Below are positions 62,378 through 64,000 of a stretch of 64,000 nt of DNA, one piece after another (within the stretch, counting starts at the first letter, position 1; every line of letters begins with the position of its first letter). The DNA comes from Rhodomyrtus psidioides (taxonomy: Eukaryota; Streptophyta; Magnoliopsida; Myrtales; Myrtaceae): the NCBI GenBank assembly GCA_021437785.1, contig JAILYB010000100.1, forward strand, positions 1,054,001-1,118,000, given 5' to 3'. The notes under the pieces are model-generated. The model had not been told where the DNA came from. It did not search any database and saw nothing but the letters and a program-made list of their open reading frames with translations. Made by a program: the position numbers and the translations under genes.

Positions 62378-64000
62378 CTCCCCCTCAAGTTGGAGCATAA
62401 ATATCACACATGCCCAACTTGACTAAAATAGGATGAAACGATTTACTTCCTAGTTCTTTAGTAAACACATCAGCAAGTTGATCCCCGGACTGAACAAATG
62501 ACATACAAATTAATCCACTCTCCAACTTCTGCTTGATAAAGTGTCTGTCAATCTCCACATGTTTTGTATGGACATGTTGTACAGGATTGTGAGCAATACT
62601 GATGGCAGCCTTATTATCACAATATAGCATCATAGGAAGATGAATAGATACACCAAGATCTTCAAGTAATCCTTTAAGCCATAACAGCTCACAAACTCCA
62701 TGTGCCATTGCACGAAACTCTGCTTCAGCACTAGATCGAGCAACCACATTCTGCTTTTTGCTGCGCCAAGTCACAAGATTTCCTCCTAAGAAAGTACAAT
62801 ACCTAGAAATAGACTTCCGATCTGGAGGTCCAGCCCAATCAGCATCTGTATAAGCTTCAATATTCAAGCCATCATGAGGAGATAAAAGAATCCCTTTCCC
62901 AAGAGCGGATTTCAAATACCGAAGAATCTGAAGAACATCATTCATATGAGTAAAGTATGGATCATGCATAAATTGACTCACTATGCGCACAGCAAAAGCA
63001 ATATCAGGTCGGGTGTGGGACAAATAAATCAACTTGCCTACTAACCGTTGATAACGACCTTTATCCACTGGATCACCATCTTTTTCTCGAAGTCGAGTAT
63101 TGGCCTCAATAGGCGTATCAGAGGGATGACATTCCAATAACCCAACTTCCGTCAAAAGATCAAGGACATATTTCCTTTGGGATAGAAAGATACCCTTTGA
63201 AGATCGGGCAACTTCAATCCCAAGAAAATACCGAAGCTTTCCAAGATCTTTTATCTCGAACTCTTGGCCGAGAAATTTCTTCAACTGGCTAATCTCATCA
63301 TTATCATTCCTTGTGACAATGATGTCATCTACATAGACAATGAGAATAGATATTTTAGTACCTGATTTCTTCACAAACAAGGTGTGATCAGCGTTGCTCT
63401 GTTTATACCCAACAGAGACCATAGCTCTTTGAAACCTACCGAACCATGCTCGAGGTGACTGCTTTAAACCATAAAGTGCACGTTTCAGCTTGCACACTTT
63501 ATCTTGAGTTTTGTCACAAGAAAAACCTGGAGGAATCTCCATATATACCTCTTCTTCTAACTCTCCATGAAGAAAGACATTCTCCACATCTAACTGCTGA
63601 AGATCCCATCCCTGATTAACAACACATGAAAGTAATACTCAAACAGTATTCAACTTGGCAACTGGAGCAAAGGTTTCTTAATAGTCAATCCCAAAAGTCT
63701 GAGCAAATCTCTTTGCCACTAACTGTGCTTTATATTTGTCTACAGTACCATCCATCTTTTGTTTGACTACAAACACCCACTTACATCCTACCGATTGTTT
63801 CCCAGGAGGAAGAACAACAAGATCCCACGTGTCATTTTTCTTCAATGCATACATCTCCTCTACCATTGCTGCCTTTCACTTCTCATCCGCAAAAGCTTCC
63901 CGCAAATTTTGCGGAATAGAAACAGAAGATAGAGAAGACACAAAAGTACAATAAGAGCTAGACAAAGAGTCATATGAGACAAATTGAGATATAGGGTGTT
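62378..64000 (-). pseudogene. Copia element 2 reverse transcriptase and RNase H
   Basis: Frame from beyond 64000 to 62385. RT shows KKNDTWDLV, GCKWVFVVKQK, ALYGLKQSPRAWF and VYVDDIIVTRN (YVDD kept). RNase H shows YTDADWAG, SSAEAEFRAM and CDNKAAISIAHNP, and the end is FTKELGSKSFHPILVKLGM. In-frame stops are TGA at 63876-63878 (Trp expected), TAA at 63678-63680 (Gln expected in YQETF) and TGA at 63639-63641 (Arg expected). The last 400 codons (63587-62385) are open. Confidence 0.9.

Larger units (their letters stand above)
62204..64000 (-). mobile_element. Copia element 2, 3' part, runs off the window
   Basis: Minus-strand copia with LTR, polypurine tract (CAACTTGAGGGGGAG) and RT-RNase H. Three in-frame stops in RT mark it as defective. 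The 5' part and right LTR lie beyond 64000. Confidence 0.88.

Overview
This is a stretch of plant nuclear DNA, almost certainly from a flowering plant, made nearly entirely of nested LTR retrotransposons. The Tat/Ogre-type Ty3-gypsy polyprotein (with a second RNase H and a DUF7745-like extra ORF), the Ty1-copia elements primed by initiator Met-tRNA, and the plant-specific HD-Zip IV and GARP DNA-binding domains support this. I saw no ordinary single-copy host gene outside a transposon. I cannot name the species.

Layout. (1) Positions 1-29087 hold a minus-strand Ogre/Tat-like element with about 3.5-kb LTRs at 442-3933 and 25590-29087. Bases 1-441 are the 5' leader of another copy that shares the left LTR, so at least two elements lie head to tail. 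Reading on the minus strand, the internal region runs: leader, an ORF with SUMO-interaction-like motifs, DUF7745-like ORF1, gag, protease with G-patch, an intron, RT-RH-aRH-INT, then a 5-kb 3' region with two tandem-repeat arrays. A 6.5-kb block (ORF1 to mid-RT) is duplicated in tandem (11337-17848 and 17849-24359). (2) Positions 29088-30962 and 59862-62203 are remnants of an older minus-strand gypsy element. (3) Inserted in that remnant is a decayed copia element (30963-59861). (4) Inserted in the copia integrase is a gag-pol-less Ogre relative, 'AB' (33056-56411, TSD ACTGT). (5) Inserted in the 3' LTR of AB is a second gag-pol-less relative, 'CD' (44054-55587, TSD ACCGT). (6) A second, minus-strand copia element occupies 62204 to the window end.

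The most striking content is in CD. In place of gag-pol it carries a divergent pair of ORFs: a 243-aa coiled-coil protein on the minus strand behind a TATA box, and on the plus strand an intronless 529-aa ORF joining an HD-Zip class IV homeodomain/zipper to a type-B-ARR-like GARP domain. This looks like a host-derived chimeric transcription factor carried by a non-autonomous retrotransposon.

A second unexplained structure is shared by the Ogre element, AB and CD. Their 3' regions carry a series of constant-length (62-64 nt) units that begin GTATCGTTCC/GTATCG and end in AG, like tandem mini-introns. The last is followed by a 22-23-nt micro-exon-like block and a consensus 5' splice site. The long LTRs also carry three 28-nt hairpins whose stems change in compensating ways.

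Mobility: only the Ogre element has a near-complete set of enzymes, and it has an integrase nonsense codon and a gag/protease frame break. AB and CD keep matching termini, polypurine tracts and leader motifs, so they were probably mobilised in trans by an Ogre-type relative. All coordinates, TSDs and splice predictions come from reading the sequence; nothing was run through a database.
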